Source: Paenibacillus contaminans (lineage in GTDB: Bacteria > Bacillota > Bacilli > Paenibacillales > NBRC-103111). From it: a DNA stretch of 64,000 nucleotides. The position numbers and the translations under genes are program-made. Each line of letters begins with the position of its first letter. Positions within the stretch are counted from its first letter, which is position 1. The notes below the pieces were generated by a model. It worked only from the letters and a program-made list of their open reading frames with translations. It was not told the DNA's origin and searched no databases. The stretch spans positions 434,001 to 498,000 of the forward strand of contig NZ_QMFB01000001.1 of assembly GCF_003285015.1 (NCBI RefSeq), in the 5' to 3' direction. Shown here piece by piece: positions 1 through 8,528 of the stretch.

Positions 1-8
1 CGACACGG

Positions 9-1187
9 ATGAATAACCGCAACGAAAACGGCGTTACTGACAAAGGGCATGAGTTCCGGACGAAAGAAGACATATGCGCGCATCTCGGCGACGATTACGA
101 TCGTTATCTCGGAGCCATCGTTCCGCCTATCTTTCAAAATTCGCTTTTTACCCGCAAAACGAAAGAGCACGGCTATATTTATACGCGCATCGGCAACCCG
201 ACTACGGAAATCGCCGAACGGAAAATCGCCGCGCTGGAGGAAGGCGAGGCCGCTCGCTGCTTCAGCTCCGGGATGGGGGCGATTTCGGCGGCGATCATGT
301 CGGTTCTGTCGAAGGACAGCCACGTCATATGCGCAGCGAGCGCATATGGGCCAACGCGTCAGCTCCTCGATACGTACCTGGCCCGCTTCGGCTTGGAAAC
401 AACGTACGTGCATGGTACAAGCATCGACGAATTCGAGCGGGCGGTGCGTCCGAATACCCGTCTAATTTTTCTAGAGAGCCCGTCCTCCCATATATTCGCC
501 ATGCAGGATTTGGCGGAGGTGGCGCGGCTCGCGAAAGCGAAAGGAATCTCGACAATCATTGACAATACGTGGGCGACGCCGTTATTCCAAAACCCGCTGA
601 AGCTGGGCATCGACCTGGTCGTGCATTCGGCTTCGAAATATTTGGGCGGGCACAGCGATATTATCGGCGGCGTTGCCGTCGGTACGGCTGCCGCGATGGA
701 ACGGCTGACCCACGAAGAAAGAGCGCTGTACGGCGCGATTATGGATCCGCATCAAGCCTGGCTGCTGCTGCGCGGCTTGCGGACGCTGCCGGTGCGGTTG
801 AAGCAGCATGAGGAAAGCGGCATGAAGGTTGCCGCCTTTCTGGAGGGACATCCGAAGGTCGAGCGGGTGCTGTATCCCGGACTCCCGAGCCATCCGCAAT
901 ATGAACTCGGCCGCAGGCAAATGAGCGGAAACAGCGGGCTGCTGAGCTTTATCCCGAAAGCTTCAGACGCCGATATTATGTCTATGATTCCGCGTTTGCG
1001 TTTCTTTGAGCTCGGACCGAGCTGGGGCGGCTTTGAAAGCCTGATTGCGACGCCAGGAATCGGCGTATCCGAAGAGTCTCTTGCCGCAGCCGGCATACCG
1101 CGCGGACTGCTTCGCATTTCCGTCGGCTTGGAAAGCGCGGAAACGCTTATGGAAGACTTGGATTGGGCGTTGTCCGGACTTGCATGA
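9..1187 (+). CDS. PLP-dependent trans-sulfuration enzyme (cystathionine gamma-synthase/lyase or methionine gamma-lyase family)
   Basis: The 392-residue product is a full-length Cys/Met-metabolism PLP enzyme of fold type I. Visible family signatures are YTRIGNPT near residue 58, CFSSGMGAI near 84, the PLP-anchoring lysine in SASKYLGGHSD (about K210), and the C-terminal SVGLE segment. These enzymes act in the cytosol on cystathionine, O-acylhomoserine or methionine; the sequence alone does not separate the possible reactions. The ATG at 9 is used because the upstream region lies outside the window, so a longer N-terminus cannot be excluded. Its stop overlaps the ATG of the following histidine kinase gene (ATGA), which suggests co-translation, an unusual pairing of a metabolic enzyme with a two-component system. 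Confidence 0.85.
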   Translation: MNNRNENGVTDKGHEFRTKEDICAHLGDDYDRYLGAIVPPIFQNSLFTRKTKEHGYIYTRIGNPTTEIAERKIAALEEGEAARCFSSGMGAISAAIMSVLSKDSHVICAASAYGPTRQLLDTYLARFGLETTYVHGTSIDEFERAVRPNTRLIFLESPSSHIFAMQDLAEVARLAKAKGISTIIDNTWATPLFQNPLKLGIDLVVHSASKYLGGHSDIIGGVAVGTAAAMERLTHEERALYGAIMDPHQAWLLLRGLRTLPVRLKQHEESGMKVAAFLEGHPKVERVLYPGLPSHPQYELGRRQMSGNSGLLSFIPKASDADIMSMIPRLRFFELGPSWGGFESLIATPGIGVSEESLAAAGIPRGLLRISVGLESAETLMEDLDWALSGLA

Positions 1188-3040
1188 GGGTAAGGGACTT
1201 ATGGACGAAAGCCGTCTCTCTGTCGATAAACGCTAAGCTTAATTTGCTGATCTTAGGTCTGCTGGGCGTTCCGTTTTTCGTATTCGGGCTGCTTTGGTAC
1301 CGACAATCGACCGATACGATCGAGAAGAATTCGGTCATTTATAATCAAGAGCTGGTTCGGCAAATCAACGGCCAGCTCTCCTCTTATTTTGCGGACTTGG
1401 AACGATCGACATTTCCGCTCGTTTCGAATCCGCTTCTGCAGACGTTCATGCAGCTTAAACCCGATGACTACGTCGAACAGATCCAGATCAAAGCAAGTAT
1501 CGAAAGCGAGCTGCTGCCGAATCTTTTTTTTGGGCGAACCGACATTTACGGTTTCTCCATCATATCCACGAACGGCGTATCGTCCAATTACGGCAATATC
1601 ATTGCCCGAAACAGGGATCAGAACAAACTCGAGGAGCTTACCGGGCATGAGACGTACAAGGTGCTTGGACTCAACTACGATCAGTCGAATCCGGTCATAA
1701 CGGTCATCCGCAAGTTTTGGGATACGCAAAAGTATCGGACGGTCGGTTATCTTGTTTTCGATCTCAATCTGAATCGGATTACCGACATTCTTAACAGCGT
1801 CCGTCTGGGACAAACGGGCTTCGTCGCGCTTGTCGATCAGAACGGCATCATCGTACATCATGCGGACAGCCGGCTATGGGGGCGGAGTATTTCAGCCGAC
1901 GAGCGGCAGCAGTTCGAGAACAGCAGGGAAGGTTATTTCGTCAAAAAGTCGGAAGAAGGCGACATCCTCGTCATTTTTAACCGGTCGGCTTTGAACGATT
2001 GGACGATCGTTTCGGAGGTGCCGGTGCGGGAGCTCGTAAGCGAGCTGATCCGGGTGCGTAACGTGACGACGTGGGGCGGCGGCGGTCTGCTGCTGCTTGT
2101 GCTCGTTCTGCTCGGCGTTTTTTCCTTTTATTTGACCCGCTCGCTCAAAAGGCTGCAGCGTTTGATGAAGCTCGCGGAAGCGGGCGATCTCAGCGTACAG
2201 GCGCCTGATCGGCGGGAGGACGAAATCGGCCAGCTGAACCGAAGCTTCAACCGGATGGTCGCAGAAATACGCAGATTGATCGAGGTCGTTCATACGTCCG
2301 AGATTAAGGAAAAAGAGCTGCAAATTCGACAACGCGACGCCGTGATGCTGGCGATGCAATCGCAGATCAATCCGCATTTTCTGTATAATACGCTGGAGGT
2401 CATCAATGCTTATGCGCTTGTCGAAGGCGTAGCTCCGATCAGCAACATGGCTGCGGCTTTGGCGGATTTATTCCGGTATAGTCTGGGAAATCCGAAGGAA
2501 ATCGTGCCGCTGCGCGAGGAGATCGACCATCTTCGCAGCTATTTCGAAATCCAGAAGGAACGCCATCGGTCGCTCGAGATCGAAATCGGGCTGAAGGACT
2601 TGGACAAGCATCGCGTGCAGGCCGTGCGTCTCATCGTGCAGCCCCTTGTAGAAAATGCGTTCAAGCACGGCTATGAAAGGCATAAAAAGAAGCCTTCCTA
2701 CATCGGCGTTCTGGGAGAAGCTCGAACGGAAGGGTATGCGGTTCGCGTAGTCGACTGCGGCGGCGGGATGCCGGGCGAGTGGATGGAGCGCTATAATAAA
2801 GCGTTCCGATCGTCCGAATCGGAAGCCCGGGAAGCCGGTCAAGAACGGATTGGCTTACATAATGTGCATCAGAGGGTTCGGCTTGTTTTCGGCTATCCGT
2901 TCGGGTTATCCATCGTCCGCTCCGACGATTCGGGAACGGTTGTCGAATTGCTGCTGCCTTACCAAAACAGCTTGCCGATTGATTCGAACACTGCGGTTAA
3001 ACGAACCGAGCCGTTGCGCGGCAATGATGGAAATGATTAA
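1184..3040 (+). CDS. YesM-type sensor histidine kinase
   Basis: This membrane sensor kinase has about 618 residues: a first membrane helix (about 18-40), an extracellular Cache-like sensor region (about 45-285), a second helix with a Gly/Leu-rich core (about 290-312), a HAMP linker, then a His_kinase domain with the phospho-acceptor His398 in INPHFLYNT and a HATPase domain with VQPLVENAFKHG. That order is the YesM/LytS-like class that partners AraC-type regulators and usually senses carbohydrates. The start at 1184 overlaps the upstream stop as ATGA; an in-frame TTG at 1163 is possible but has no better ribosome site. The cognate regulator follows 42 bp downstream. No transporter adjoins this pair, so its stimulus cannot be guessed from context. 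Confidence 0.9.
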   Translation: MRVRDLWTKAVSLSINAKLNLLILGLLGVPFFVFGLLWYRQSTDTIEKNSVIYNQELVRQINGQLSSYFADLERSTFPLVSNPLLQTFMQLKPDDYVEQIQIKASIESELLPNLFFGRTDIYGFSIISTNGVSSNYGNIIARNRDQNKLEELTGHETYKVLGLNYDQSNPVITVIRKFWDTQKYRTVGYLVFDLNLNRITDILNSVRLGQTGFVALVDQNGIIVHHADSRLWGRSISADERQQFENSREGYFVKKSEEGDILVIFNRSALNDWTIVSEVPVRELVSELIRVRNVTTWGGGGLLLLVLVLLGVFSFYLTRSLKRLQRLMKLAEAGDLSVQAPDRREDEIGQLNRSFNRMVAEIRRLIEVVHTSEIKEKELQIRQRDAVMLAMQSQINPHFLYNTLEVINAYALVEGVAPISNMAAALADLFRYSLGNPKEIVPLREEIDHLRSYFEIQKERHRSLEIEIGLKDLDKHRVQAVRLIVQPLVENAFKHGYERHKKKPSYIGVLGEARTEGYAVRVVDCGGGMPGEWMERYNKAFRSSESEAREAGQERIGLHNVHQRVRLVFGYPFGLSIVRSDDSGTVVELLLPYQNSLPIDSNTAVKRTEPLRGNDGND

Positions 3041-3082
3041 GCGAAAGCCCAATACAGCGTGACTCGGAAAGGAGGGTGGCCG

Positions 3083-4135
3083 ATGCTTGACATCTTGTTG
3101 GTTGACGACGAATTTATGATAAAGCGAGGCCTGGCCAAAATGGTGGAGTCGGATGACCGGTTCCGTATTTGCGGCGAGGCCGAGGACGGGGCGGAAGCGC
3201 TTCGGCTGGCGATCGCGCTGAAGCCTGCGCTTATTATCACGGATATCCGGATGCCCGAAATGGACGGCTTGGAGTTGATGCAAGCGATTCGGGAACAGGG
3301 GCTGCGGGCGGAAATCGTCATTCTTTCCGGATACGACGATTTCAGCTATGCACAGCAGGCCATTCGCCACGGCGCGTTCGACTACTTGCTGAAGCCGATC
3401 AAGCCCGCCGTATTTTCGACCATGCTGGACAAACTCGCAGAACGGCTTGCCGGGACGCGGTTATCCTCGGAGCGGCGCAGCAAATGGCTGGTAGCCTCCA
3501 GGGATAAGGTCGTTCCATTCGCAGAAACGGTCTGGCTGCTTAAAGGGGATGAGGTCGAGCAAGAGCTTGGAGCGATTTATCGCGACCTATCGGAATTGAC
3601 GGACGACGGGGACGAGCGGAAAAGCATGCTTGCAGATTTCGCGGTACTTGCGGTCGGCGAATTGGAAGCAAAGCAGCATGAGGCATTGCCGCTGCCAACG
3701 CCTATGCCGGCTGATTGGCCTTCCGCCGACGGTGAGCTGCTGGAAGCGGCAAATTCGTTCTTTGAGCGATTGATGAACATGCTGCGGGAAACGCGGCGAT
3801 GGAGCGCACATCATCATTTATATCGCGCGGTTGAGCATATGAAGAGCCATTTTGCCAAGCCCGATCTGGATTTGCAGGAAGCCGCGGACCTGTGCGAGAT
3901 GTCTCCTTCCTATTTCAGCAGGGTGTTCAAGCAGGAGCTGGGCGTCAGCTTCGTCACCTATTTAACCCAACTGCGGCTGAATGAGGCGAAGCGGCTGCTC
4001 GAAGACAGTCTCTATAAAACGTATGAAGTGGCCAACAAAGTCGGTTATGAGGACTATCCTCATTTTGCCAAGCTGTTCAAAAGGCTGAACGGCGTATCGC
4101 CGACCGAATACCGGAAAAGGCTCGGCTTCAAATAA
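3083..4135 (+). CDS. AraC-family response regulator (YesN-type)
   Basis: The 350-residue cytosolic regulator has an N-terminal receiver domain (VDDE near residue 8, phospho-acceptor Asp54 in ITDIRMPEMDG, KPIK near 104) and a C-terminal double helix-turn-helix of the AraC family (about 250-348, containing SPSYFSRVFKQ and the final NGVSPTEYRK). It is the partner of the upstream YesM-type kinase. ATG 3083 is chosen because an AAAGGAGG ribosome site lies at 3068-3075; an in-frame extension to 3059 would place that site inside the coding region. The gene ends just before a hairpin shared with the convergent marR-type gene. Targets are not evident in the window. Confidence 0.9.
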   Translation: MLDILLVDDEFMIKRGLAKMVESDDRFRICGEAEDGAEALRLAIALKPALIITDIRMPEMDGLELMQAIREQGLRAEIVILSGYDDFSYAQQAIRHGAFDYLLKPIKPAVFSTMLDKLAERLAGTRLSSERRSKWLVASRDKVVPFAETVWLLKGDEVEQELGAIYRDLSELTDDGDERKSMLADFAVLAVGELEAKQHEALPLPTPMPADWPSADGELLEAANSFFERLMNMLRETRRWSAHHHLYRAVEHMKSHFAKPDLDLQEAADLCEMSPSYFSRVFKQELGVSFVTYLTQLRLNEAKRLLEDSLYKTYEVANKVGYEDYPHFAKLFKRLNGVSPTEYRKRLGFK

Positions 4136-4172
4136 CGGCAAAAACAGGCGCCTCAAAGGTGCCTGTTTGCCG
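4136..4172. terminator. bidirectional terminator between the AraC-type regulator and the marR-type gene
   Basis: An inverted repeat with arms CGGCAAAAACAGGCGCCT and the matching AGGTGCCTGTTTGCCG sits between the two convergent genes. On the minus strand the stem is followed by a run of T, so it probably serves the marR-type gene best. Confidence 0.75.
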
Positions 4173-4182
4173 TTCCATACGT

Positions 4183-4602
4183 TCAGCCGCGAATCGCGTT
4201 ATTCAATTTCTCCAGCAGTTTGCCGAACAGCCGGCATTCCTCATCCGACCAGCCCTCTAGCTTTTTGCTGACTCTGGCAAGCCTCGCGTTACGGTGTTCG
4301 GCCAGCGCCAACGTTCCGGACTCCGTAATTTGGAAGAAATAAGCCCTTCTGTCCGCCGGGTCGGGAATTCTGACGACAAATCCCCGCTGTTCCAAAGCTG
4401 CCGTTTGCCTGCTAACCGTCGATATATCCAAATTGAATTCTTCCGCAAGACTCTTTACTCCGACCGAAGCTTGGGCAGTAATATGATGCAGCAGCAAATA
4501 TGCGGAACGGTCAATATTCCCGGTATACGTAGAAATTGATGTAGCATGGCGTACGAGAAACGCCAATTCCAGCTCAATTTGTTCAATCGCCAAAGCATCC
4601 AT
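4183..4602 (-). CDS. MarR-family transcriptional regulator
   Basis: The 139-residue product has the MarR winged helix: recognition-helix region LDISTVSRQTAALEQRG and the wing IPDPADRRAYFFQI, with dimerising helices at both ends. MarR proteins bind palindromes as dimers and usually respond to small phenolic or oxidant ligands. The start at 4602 is preferred because GAGGTGG lies 8 bases upstream; a GTG at 4614 would start within that ribosome site. It is divergent from a CBS/MFS operon whose promoter contains two TTGTAT-N-ATACAA palindromes, so it most likely represses that operon and perhaps itself. The ligand is unknown. Confidence 0.88.
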   Translation of the reverse strand: MDALAIEQIELELAFLVRHATSISTYTGNIDRSAYLLLHHITAQASVGVKSLAEEFNLDISTVSRQTAALEQRGFVVRIPDPADRRAYFFQITESGTLALAEHRNARLARVSKKLEGWSDEECRLFGKLLEKLNNAIRG

Positions 4603-4693
4603 TTTCGTCTCCACCTCGTCTTTCGTTCTTTATGGTATCATACGGCAGCTTTATTTTGAATCGCTCGGTGCGTTTTCGACTTTTGCCGGTGCA

Positions 4694-4721
4694 TTGACAC
4701 CCTCGGATATAGTTGTATAAT
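4694..4721 (+). promoter_or_regulatory. sigma-A-type promoter of the CBS-MFS operon
   Basis: A perfect TTGACA at 4694-4699 and a perfect TATAAT at 4716-4721 are separated by 16 bases. The -10 box lies within the first palindromic operator, so repressor binding would block RNA polymerase directly. Confidence 0.85.
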
Positions 4722-4747
4722 ACAATCATATAGTTGTATGATACAAC
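4711..4747. promoter_or_regulatory. tandem palindromic operators, probably for the divergent MarR repressor
   Basis: Two related odd-length palindromes lie side by side: AGTTGTAT-A-ATACAA at 4711-4725 and AGTTGTAT-G-ATACAACT at 4731-4747 (17 bp, perfect). Centres are 20 bp apart, about two helical turns. They cover the -10 box and the start region, the classical arrangement for a MarR dimer. Assignment to the adjacent MarR protein is inferred. Confidence 0.75.
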
Positions 4748-4765
4748 TTAATGGAGGCGGGAACA

Positions 4766-5221
4766 ATGAAAGCCCATGAAATTATGGTCAAAGAAGTGTA
4801 CAAAGTGAAGGCAAGCGACACGGTTCGTGATGTCGTGGAGCGATTTATCGAGCATCGCATCAGCGGCCTGCCGGTAGTCAACGATCGAAACGAAATTGTC
4901 GGCTACGTAAGCGACGGAGATATTATGCGCTATATCGGCAAGCATCACGATCTAATCGTCGATATCGTTTATTATTCCGCCGTTTTCAAAGGGGATGATG
5001 TCGAATTTGAAGCGAGAGCCAAGGAACTGCTTGATCTGAATGTGATGGAGATCGCTCGGAAGAAGGTCATGAAAGCCGCATGGGACGAGGACATCGAATC
5101 TATCGCCGCTACGCTGGGGAACAAAAAAATTAAAAAGCTGCCCGTCGAGCGAAACGGAGTTTTGGCCGGCATCATTAGCCGGGGAAATGTCATTCGGGAA
5201 ACGTTCAGAAGCCTGCTGTAG
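4766..5221 (+). CDS. CBS-domain pair protein
   Basis: The 151-residue soluble protein consists of two CBS domains (about 1-60 and 95-151), with the typical DTVRDVVERFIEHRISGLPVVN and GYVSDGDIMR patterns in the first and LPVERNGVLAGIISRGNVIR in the second. CBS pairs bind adenine nucleotides and often act as sensors or regulators. ATG 4766 is used because GGAGGCG lies 6 bases upstream; the ATG at 4751 precedes that site. It is the first gene after the MarR-controlled promoter and is followed by an MFS transporter gene, so it may modulate transport, but this is only context. Confidence 0.85.
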   Translation: MKAHEIMVKEVYKVKASDTVRDVVERFIEHRISGLPVVNDRNEIVGYVSDGDIMRYIGKHHDLIVDIVYYSAVFKGDDVEFEARAKELLDLNVMEIARKKVMKAAWDEDIESIAATLGNKKIKKLPVERNGVLAGIISRGNVIRETFRSLL

Positions 5222-5259
5222 TTCGGCGGCACAATGTAAAAGAAGGAGATTGTTGAAGG

Positions 5260-6498
5260 ATGTCAACTTTGGAACATACGATTGCCTCGGAAAGAAAAGC
5301 TTCGCTGCTCAAACAGCCTCAGGCCGTATGGGCGGTTGCTTTTGCTTGTATCATCGCTTTTATGGGACTCGGGCTCGTCGATCCGATCTTGCCTGCAATC
5401 GCCAAGAAGCTGGACGCTTCGGCTAGTCAAGTATCGCTGCTTTTTACGAGCTACAATGCGGTGATGGCGGTCATGATGCTTGTCACAGGCGTCATAACGT
5501 CCCGGCTTGGTATGAAGAGAACGCTGCTGCTCGGGATTGTCGTAATCGCCGCTTTCTCAGCGTTAGGGGGGATGTCCAATAATATTTGGGCGCTCATCGG
5601 TCTAAGGGGAGGCTGGGGTCTCGGCAACGCACTGTTTGTCGCAACGTCGTTGACCGCCATCGTAACGTTATCCACTTCGAGCGTTGGAAAGGCGATCATT
5701 TTATACGAAGCGGCGGTCGGCTTGGGTATTTCCGTCGGACCTTTGCTCGGTGGCGAGCTTGGCGCAATTTCTTGGCGCGGTCCTTTTTTCGGCGTCGCCG
5801 CATTGATGGTAATTGCATTCGTCGCATTATCCTTCATGATGGCCAATTCCAGTCCACAGTCTTCGCCGACGGCTGCCGCGAGGAAGAAAACGTCAATTGT
5901 TGACCCGTTCCGGGCACTAAAGCATCGTTCGCTTTTGGTGCTGGGCATTATGGCTTGCTTGTATAATTTCGGTTTTTTCACGATAATGGCCTATGCTCCG
6001 CTCGTCTTGGGGCATATGGGGATGGATGAGCACGGCTTGGGTTACGTCTTTCTAGGCTGGGGGCTGCTGCTTGCCGTCACCTCCGTGTTCACGGCTCCCT
6101 TATTGCAGCGCAAGTTCGGTACGATTAAATCCTTGGCATTTATGCTTGTATTATTTGCATTAACGCTGCTCGCTATGGGGATTTGGACGGATACAAAGTG
6201 GGTTGTGGCCGCTGCGGTTATTTTTGCCGGGGCATTGTTAGGGAACAATAATACGCTGCTGACAACCGCGGTTATGAACGCAGCGCCGGTAGAACGATCG
6301 ACGGCATCGGCGGCATACAGCTTTCTGCGCTTCATCGGCGGAGCTATCGCCCCATATTTTGCAGGTAAATTGGCGGAGTGGTTCAATCCTCATGTTCCTT
6401 TTGTAGTCGGTGCCGGCTTTGTTATTGTCGGGATGCTCATCGTTTTGATCAATCAGAAGCATGTGAAACACGTCGATCAAGTAGAAGCTGCGCACTGA
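5260..6498 (+). CDS. MFS efflux transporter
   Basis: The 412-residue protein has twelve predicted hydrophobic segments and the MFS drug:H+ antiporter pattern, including the loop 2-3 motif SRLGMKR near residue 81 and a long central loop around 205-215. Members export drugs or metabolites from the cytosol by proton antiport. An AAGGAG site lies 11 bases before the ATG. It is co-transcribed with the CBS gene from a MarR-controlled promoter, a layout typical of inducible efflux systems. The substrate cannot be read from sequence. A terminator follows directly. Confidence 0.88.
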   Translation: MSTLEHTIASERKASLLKQPQAVWAVAFACIIAFMGLGLVDPILPAIAKKLDASASQVSLLFTSYNAVMAVMMLVTGVITSRLGMKRTLLLGIVVIAAFSALGGMSNNIWALIGLRGGWGLGNALFVATSLTAIVTLSTSSVGKAIILYEAAVGLGISVGPLLGGELGAISWRGPFFGVAALMVIAFVALSFMMANSSPQSSPTAAARKKTSIVDPFRALKHRSLLVLGIMACLYNFGFFTIMAYAPLVLGHMGMDEHGLGYVFLGWGLLLAVTSVFTAPLLQRKFGTIKSLAFMLVLFALTLLAMGIWTDTKWVVAAAVIFAGALLGNNNTLLTTAVMNAAPVERSTASAAYSFLRFIGGAIAPYFAGKLAEWFNPHVPFVVGAGFVIVGMLIVLINQKHVKHVDQVEAAH

Positions 6499-6512
6499 TG
6501 GAATCATAGGTC

Positions 6513-6545
6513 AAAAAAGCCGTTAAGCGGATTAGCGGCTTTTTT
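6513..6545 (+). terminator. terminator after the MFS gene
   Basis: AAAAAAGCCG and CGGCTTTTTT form a stem around a 13-base loop, ending in a T run. Confidence 0.85.
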
Positions 6546-6642
6546 GCCGTTCTTTTTAAACAATTCTTATACAGCAGCGCTCCCAAAAGGATAATGAACC
6601 GATCCCAAATTCATACTAAAGACAACGAATCGAGGAGGGATC

Positions 6643-8313
6643 ATGATGGCCGAATCCGAAAAACGTCTTCTGATTGCAGCGCTGGGAGGCGTTAACGAAA
6701 TCGGAAAGAACATGTACATTTTGCAGTATGGAGATGATATCGTAATCATCGATTGCGGGTCGAAGTTTCCGGATGAAACGCTGCTGGGAATCGATCTCAT
6801 TATTCCGGATATCAGTTATTTGTTAAGCAATCAAGACAAAGTAAAGGGGCTGGTCGTCACCCACGGGCACGAAGATCATATCGGCGGCATCCCTTATCTG
6901 CTTAAACAGCTTCAGGTACCCGTATACGCTTCCCGGCTTACTTTGGGGCTGATTGAGATCAAGCTAAAGGAGCACGGGATTCTTCGGGAAACGGTCTTGC
7001 AACGTATCGACGCGGATTCGGTGCTTGATTTCGGCACCATTACATGTCGTTTTTTTAACACGAATCATAGCATTCCGGATTGCCTAGGTGTTGTTTTCGA
7101 TACGCCGGAGGGTGTGGTCGTGCACACCGGCGACTTCAAATTCGATATGACGCCGGTTAATAAGCAATATCCGGATATACATAAAATGGCCGATATCGGC
7201 AAAAGGGGCGTGCTTGTGCTGCTTTCGGAGAGCACCAACGCCGAAAGGCCCGGTTTTACCCCATCGGAACGGCTGGTCGGCGCGCACATTGACGAAGCGT
7301 TCGGGAAAGCGGAACGGAGAGTGTTTATTTCGACTTTTGCGTCAAACGTACATCGACTTCAACAAGTCGTCGAAGCTGCCGAACGAACAAACCGCGTACT
7401 CAGCCTGCTCGGCCGAAGTATGGTAAACGTCGTAACGGTTGCACAGGAGCTTGGGTATTTGACCATCCCCGAAGGGATGCTCGTAGAACCGGAGGAAGCC
7501 GCCAAAATGCCGCCGGAGAAGGTTGCGGTGTTATGTACCGGCAGTCAAGGCGAACCGATGGCGGCGTTATCGAGACTGGCCAGTACGAATCATAGGCAGA
7601 TGGAAATACAAGCAGGCGATATGGTGATCATCGCGGCGAATCCGATCCCCGGCAATGAACGCAATGTATCGCGAATCGTGGACAATCTGTATACGCTAGG
7701 CGCGCAAGTTATCTATGGCTCCAGAAGCGAGCTGCATGTATCCGGGCATGGCAGCCAAGAGGAGCTAAAGCTCATGCTCACTCTAATGAAGCCCGACTAT
7801 TTCATCCCGATTCACGGGGAATTCCGGATGCTGCACCAGCACCGTATTCTCGCCGAAGCAGTGGGGGTACGAAGCAGCCATATATTCATTTTGAATAACG
7901 GCGACGTTGTAGAATCGAGTGACGGCAAAGTCCGTTTATCCGGACGAATTCCATCGGGTCAAACCCTTGTGGACGGCCTTGGCATCGGCGATATCGGCAA
8001 CGTGGTGCTTCGCGACCGGCGCCAGCTGTCGGCGGACGGTATATTGATCACCGTGATTTCTCTCTGCAAGACGGAAGGCAAGCTCGTGTCCGAACCGGAG
8101 ACGGTTTCCAGAGGCTTCGTTTATGTACGCGACTCGGAAACGCTTTTGAAAGAAATCAACCAGCACGTAACCGCAGTCGTCAACAAGATGCACGAGGACA
8201 ATATCAATCAATGGAACGTTATCAAGCAAACGATAAAGGATTCTTTAGGCAAGATTTTGTATGCGCGCACGAAAAGAAGGCCGATGATTTTACCGATTAT
8301 TATTGAAGTATAG
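6643..8313 (+). CDS. rnj: ribonuclease J
   Basis: The 556-residue protein is a beta-CASP metallo-beta-lactamase ribonuclease of the RNase J family, an RNA-degrading endo/5'-exoribonuclease of the cytosol. The zinc motif HGHEDH falls at residues 74-79, exactly where RNase J has it, the family C-terminal domain is present, and total length equals the usual 555 or so. Start ATG 6643 (or 6646) follows GAGGAGGGA. It is monocistronic between two terminators. Whether it is the J1 or J2 paralogue cannot be decided, so the general symbol is used. Confidence 0.93.
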   Translation: MMAESEKRLLIAALGGVNEIGKNMYILQYGDDIVIIDCGSKFPDETLLGIDLIIPDISYLLSNQDKVKGLVVTHGHEDHIGGIPYLLKQLQVPVYASRLTLGLIEIKLKEHGILRETVLQRIDADSVLDFGTITCRFFNTNHSIPDCLGVVFDTPEGVVVHTGDFKFDMTPVNKQYPDIHKMADIGKRGVLVLLSESTNAERPGFTPSERLVGAHIDEAFGKAERRVFISTFASNVHRLQQVVEAAERTNRVLSLLGRSMVNVVTVAQELGYLTIPEGMLVEPEEAAKMPPEKVAVLCTGSQGEPMAALSRLASTNHRQMEIQAGDMVIIAANPIPGNERNVSRIVDNLYTLGAQVIYGSRSELHVSGHGSQEELKLMLTLMKPDYFIPIHGEFRMLHQHRILAEAVGVRSSHIFILNNGDVVESSDGKVRLSGRIPSGQTLVDGLGIGDIGNVVLRDRRQLSADGILITVISLCKTEGKLVSEPETVSRGFVYVRDSETLLKEINQHVTAVVNKMHEDNINQWNVIKQTIKDSLGKILYARTKRRPMILPIIIEV

Positions 8314-8356
8314 GCGCCGCATAAATATACATGATTCAAGCAATTTCTCCAAAGGG

Positions 8357-8389
8357 TTATACGGCTTTAGGCCGTATAGCTCTTTTTTT
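8357..8389 (+). terminator. terminator after the RNase J gene
   Basis: TATACGGC (8358-8365) and GCCGTATA (8371-8378) form a perfect 8-bp stem, followed by a T tract at 8383-8389. Confidence 0.88.
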
Positions 8390-8528
8390 GTTTGTCCAAA
8401 CCTTGCAAGCTTCCGGGAATTTGCTTCCGTTTGTTCTGCTTTTGCTATTCTCTTAGAATGCAAGAAGGATTTTCCTCGATTGGTGTCGAATGGTGCATAT
8501 AAAAATCCGGTTAGGGGGAGAACATCCT

